NCBI RefSeq assembly: GCF_900091455.1
Contig: NZ_LT607412.1
Coordinates: 6,634,001-6,698,000, forward strand
Length of the DNA stretch: 64,000 bases
Source of the DNA: Micromonospora coriariae
GTDB taxonomy: Bacteria; Actinomycetota; Actinomycetes; Mycobacteriales; Micromonosporaceae
Reading direction: 5' to 3'
Shown here: in pieces, positions 62,501 to 64,000 of the stretch
Layout: each line of letters begins with the position of its first letter
How positions within the stretch are numbered: position 1 is the first letter of the stretch
Translations under genes and position numbers: made by a program
The notes under the pieces: model-generated
Databases searched by the model: none
Told to the model about the DNA's origin: nothing
What the model saw: only the letters and a program-made list of their open reading frames with translations

Positions 62501-62712
62501 GCCGGGTCGGCGGAGTAGTAGCTGCCGTCGCCGAGGATCGGATTGACGGTGTTGGTGAAGGTGTACGAGTCGGCGGCGTGCGCCGGCGCGGCGATCCCGA
62601 CCAGGCCGGCGGCGACGAGCCCGGCGACCGCCGTCGCGGCGAGCGTCCTGCGGACCCGGCGCGTCGGCCGGCGGGTTGGTGGGGCGGCGCCGCGTACCAC
62701 TGTGGTGTTCAC
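59527..62712 (-). CDS. Secreted GH43 arabinanase/arabinofuranosidase-like multidomain enzyme
   Basis: 1061 aa from GTG 62712, with GAGGAG upstream. Signal peptide about 1-47. A five-bladed GH43 propeller covers about 55-395: Asp in YYSADPAPVVV, Asp in NIDPTILVDG, Glu in GFFEAAWAFKRNGTYYMAY, and HPGILEFNGRWYIAYH. Then a discoidin-like module (about 405-545), an Ig-like domain (about 555-640), a roughly 100-residue Big/PKD-like repeat region, a second discoidin-like module close to the first (about 800-945, both with TYSAVA-x-EEW/TEW), and a C-terminal module of about 90 residues shared with the neighbouring gene. Cleaves arabinose- or xylose-containing polymers outside the cell. Confidence 0.9.
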   Translation of the reverse strand: MNTTVVRGAAPPTRRPTRRVRRTLAATAVAGLVAAGLVGIAAPAHAADSYTFTNTVNPILGDGSYYSADPAPVVVPGGAPGNDSGQDQLYIYTGHDQAGPSTNDFIMNEWGAFRTTDVQAGEWTHFPSLMRPEQVFAWATPGRAYAGQVVRGVDGRYYWYVPINERDSPASDKFAIGVAVSDSPTGPWTDHAGGPIISQRVPTPNTIHNIDPTILVDGTAPNQRVYLWWGSFSQLRMIELQQDMKTPVTTQRSVTGLTGFFEAAWAFKRNGTYYMAYAGNNAGPTSQCTPANYHACIAYATASSPEGPWTYRGTMLRPVSSTTSHPGILEFNGRWYIAYHTADAVGGGHFRRSVAIDPVEWDDTQSPPRLKLVTPTPVRGPDRTPRANIAQAATVTVSNQPVPTQYWIKALNDEIVRSNPLPPDMWGTWTGNNPPQQWVQYTWDQPMRVSGSQIDFWNDQPQGTGAGVAAPARWRIQYWDLDAGQWADVPSPSGFPTGTQGFQNTTFDPVTTTQVRAVFDASTNGSTYSAVAVEEWKILAAQPGSVTPPGVTVEVGETELPDGLAVSFGAETLRVPVFWDPVTPADVATPGTFTIGGSVLGYAAGRVSAQVRVISPDDTEGDETPPTLTLTPSGSAGSAGWFGSAVRVRVAGVDDGGGRLTIESRVDDGEPVVASAVRSVDLTVSGDGQHTVRATGTDRAGNTSEPASLGVRIDATAPVSTATVDSVTRAVTVTASDATSGVARVEYSIDVGPWTAYSGAIAAPDSSRHTVSFRALDTAGNLETAKTVAIPADLSGPLAGNIGPIATPTASYTAGWNSVTALNDGADPANPSQAQVWGTWSGTRPATQWVQYDWTRPVRITGTELKFWRDSNRGTGDGVAEPDGWVLQYWDEGTSAWRDVTGASAYGTSTTAFNTVTFDPVTTPRVRATIRANGNGTTYSAVAITEWRVVADDPGVQPALPVTLSVQTRCVGGRAYVAVQARNEHVATVDIVLETAYGQRSVADVAPGANAYQSFATRTPSVPAGSATVRATGPINGVDVTTVRTADHAGADCAGDPRQAP

Positions 62713-62780
62713 GGTGTCGTTCTCCTCACTGTTGTCCGGAGGTGGTGGCGGCGCCGGTGCGGCGCCGCCACCACGAAGGG

Positions 62781-64000
62781 TCAGCCGCAGGCGAGCGCGC
62801 CGAACGGCGCCTCGAATGCCACCGTCACCGGCTGGCCGTCCACGCTGCCGGTGGCCTTCACCGTCGCGACTCCGGCCGGCACCGACTCGGCGCGGGTGGT
62901 GAACGCCTGGTAGGCGGACTTGCCGGGGGCGACGCCGGACACCGTGCGCGACCCGTACGGCGTGATCAGCTCGATGGTGAGCGGCACGTCCTCGGCGTTG
63001 CGCGCGTTGACCGAGACGTAGGCGCGGGTGCCGACGCACTGCGTGCGCGCCTGCGCCTCGACGTCCCACGTCGGAGTCTGCGGCGGGTCGCCCACGGTGA
63101 GGGTCAGCGTGGTCCGTGTGGCGCCGGCCTGGCTGACGTAGTCGGGCAGGATCAGGTTGCCGATGATGGTGTAGCGACCGGGGGTGTCGACGACGTCCTC
63201 GTCGAACTGCCAGTCGACACCGATGGCCTGGTTGTCCCGGGACCCGTCGTTGTAGGAGACCTCCACCTTGTCCGGCAGGTGGGGAAGCTCCCCCACGTCG
63301 ACGGCCCGCTCGAACGTCTCCGCGCCCTGGATCGAGATGCCGCCCGGCGCCGTTTCCGGCCGCACGTAGACGCGGGCCTCGGCGATCAGGCCGTACGCGT
63401 CGTTCGTGCCGTAGACCACGAACGGTTCGACGTTGGTCTCCGCGACCATCGCCGGCGTGATCTCCTGCCAGTTGAAGGCGACTGTGCCGCGAGCACCGCT
63501 GGCGTAGACCGCGTCGAGCGCGCTCGGCAGGGTGGGCACGTCACCCACCGCGGTCCGGATGAGCACCGGAGAGCGCACCGAGTCTACGGTCTCGCCGTTG
63601 GCGCGCCAGCGCAGCACGCCGGTGCCCGCGCCGCTGCCCATGAGGCCCCAGATGCGGATGCGCAGATAGCTGGTCGTGACCGGTTGGAAGTCGAAGTGGT
63701 TGTAGACGTTGGTGGTGAGCCCACCGGCGTACGTCGAGTCCCCGGTGAGGGTGACCGCCGTCCAGGTGGTGCCGTCCGCGGAGCTCTCGATCGCGTACGT
63801 CGTGCCCGTGGGCCGGCGGGTGCCGCCGTTGTCGTCGTACCAGTAGATGTCGGTCGACGACAGCCGCACCGGTGCGGTCCACCGGTACTGGATCCACGCC
63901 TCCCGCTCCGGGCTGGTGCCGTTCTGTGTCTGGCCCCAGTTGCCCCAGCCGTTCCCGGCACCCGGGTTCGAGCTGTTCGGGGTGGTGTTCTCCTTGACCC
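62781..64000 (-). CDS. C-terminal part of a secreted multidomain carbohydrate-active protein (partial)
   Basis: The frame is open through the right edge, so the N-terminus and probable catalytic domain lie outside. Visible: a discoidin-like carbohydrate-binding module (NGWGNWGQTQ then WIQYRWTAPVRLSSTDIYWYDDNG), a bacterial Ig-like domain DVPTLPSALDAVYASGARGTVAFNWQEI, a second Ig-like domain (GELPHLPDKVEVSYNDGSRDNQAIGVDW), and a C-terminal module of about 90 residues (QCVGTRAYVSVNARNAEDVPL to FGALACG) homologous to the end of the GH43 protein. Such tails are common on actinomycete arabinan- or pectin-degrading enzymes. First visible gene of the operon. Confidence 0.8.
   Translation of the reverse strand, partial: VKENTTPNSSNPGAGNGWGNWGQTQNGTSPEREAWIQYRWTAPVRLSSTDIYWYDDNGGTRRPTGTTYAIESSADGTTWTAVTLTGDSTYAGGLTTNVYNHFDFQPVTTSYLRIRIWGLMGSGAGTGVLRWRANGETVDSVRSPVLIRTAVGDVPTLPSALDAVYASGARGTVAFNWQEITPAMVAETNVEPFVVYGTNDAYGLIAEARVYVRPETAPGGISIQGAETFERAVDVGELPHLPDKVEVSYNDGSRDNQAIGVDWQFDEDVVDTPGRYTIIGNLILPDYVSQAGATRTTLTLTVGDPPQTPTWDVEAQARTQCVGTRAYVSVNARNAEDVPLTIELITPYGSRTVSGVAPGKSAYQAFTTRAESVPAGVATVKATGSVDGQPVTVAFEAPFGALACG

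Noticed and set aside
1-64000. CRISPR arrays, tRNA or rRNA genes, replication origins, attachment sites
   Set aside because: No spaced direct-repeat array, cloverleaf-like CCA-end gene, rRNA segment or integrase-associated repeat was noticed on reading; short structured RNAs could still be missed without a covariance search.

Overview
The window is GC-rich (about 70% or more) with dense actinobacterial genes, many GTG or TTG starts, 1-4 bp stop/start overlaps, an EccB type VII secretion protein, class Ia ribonucleotide reductase under a cobalamin riboswitch, and LLM-type flavin enzymes. Together these suggest a Micromonosporaceae actinomycete, probably Micromonospora-like. That assignment is inferred from composition and gene content, not from a marker gene. 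No rRNA, tRNA, CRISPR array or intact mobile element was seen.

Layout. (1) 1-6.7 kb, minus strand: the edge of a biosynthetic cluster. A free-standing A-PCP-KS megasynthase (KS without AT) is translationally coupled to a thioesterase fused to a LanB-type glutamylation domain, which is coupled to a second LanB-like protein leaving the window. (2) 7.1-8.1 kb: a DUF2267 protein and a NUDIX hydrolase. (3) 8.1-14.7 kb: a divergent carbohydrate locus. A GH63/MGH1-like hydrolase, a sugar isomerase/epimerase and an MDR dehydrogenase read left; a sugar ABC transporter (lipoprotein and two permeases, no ATPase) reads right. (4) 14.9-26.3 kb: housekeeping and accessory genes, namely methyltransferase, orphan EccB, spermidine-synthase-like protein, acyl-CoA dehydrogenase, MmcQ/YjbR, VOC, alpha/beta hydrolase, ArsR with an MFS exporter, an LLM-hemerythrin fusion and MarR. 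(5) 26.4-27.3 kb: a lower-GC GNAT and a truncated IS1182-type transposase, likely a transfer scar. (6) 27.3-37.8 kb: a Tat-exported PHP phosphoesterase, a secreted CocE/X-Pro peptidase, several regulators paired with target genes across clear operator palindromes (HxlR/NmrA, TetR/hydrolase), and a NaChBac-type ion channel with an EF-hand-like loop.

(7) 37.9-41.2 kb: a tightly coupled three-gene cassette (acyl-CoA-dehydrogenase-like flavoprotein, a PhnD-like binding protein without a signal peptide, and a degenerate TusA domain fused to a ferritin-like diiron domain). It looks like an uncharacterised oxygenase or sulfur/phosphorus pathway. (8) 41.2-45.4 kb: TraR/DksA and nrdAB, preceded by a cobalamin riboswitch whose leader contains a hairpin that buries the nrdA Shine-Dalgarno. 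(9) 45.4-64 kb: an aminoglycoside-phosphotransferase-like kinase, then a large secreted polysaccharide-degradation locus: a giant GH92 alpha-mannosidase, two LacI paralogues, and a minus-strand operon of GH127 (with an inserted LamG domain), a DUF916/WxL pair, GH43 and a further secreted multidomain protein cut by the right edge. Similar 16-bp CC(G/T)AAAACC(G/T)TTTCGG sites beside both lacI genes suggest one cross-talking regulon.

Strongest candidates for undescribed biology: the A-PCP-KS / TE-LanB / LanB assembly at the left edge, and the ACAD / PhnD / TusA-diiron cassette.
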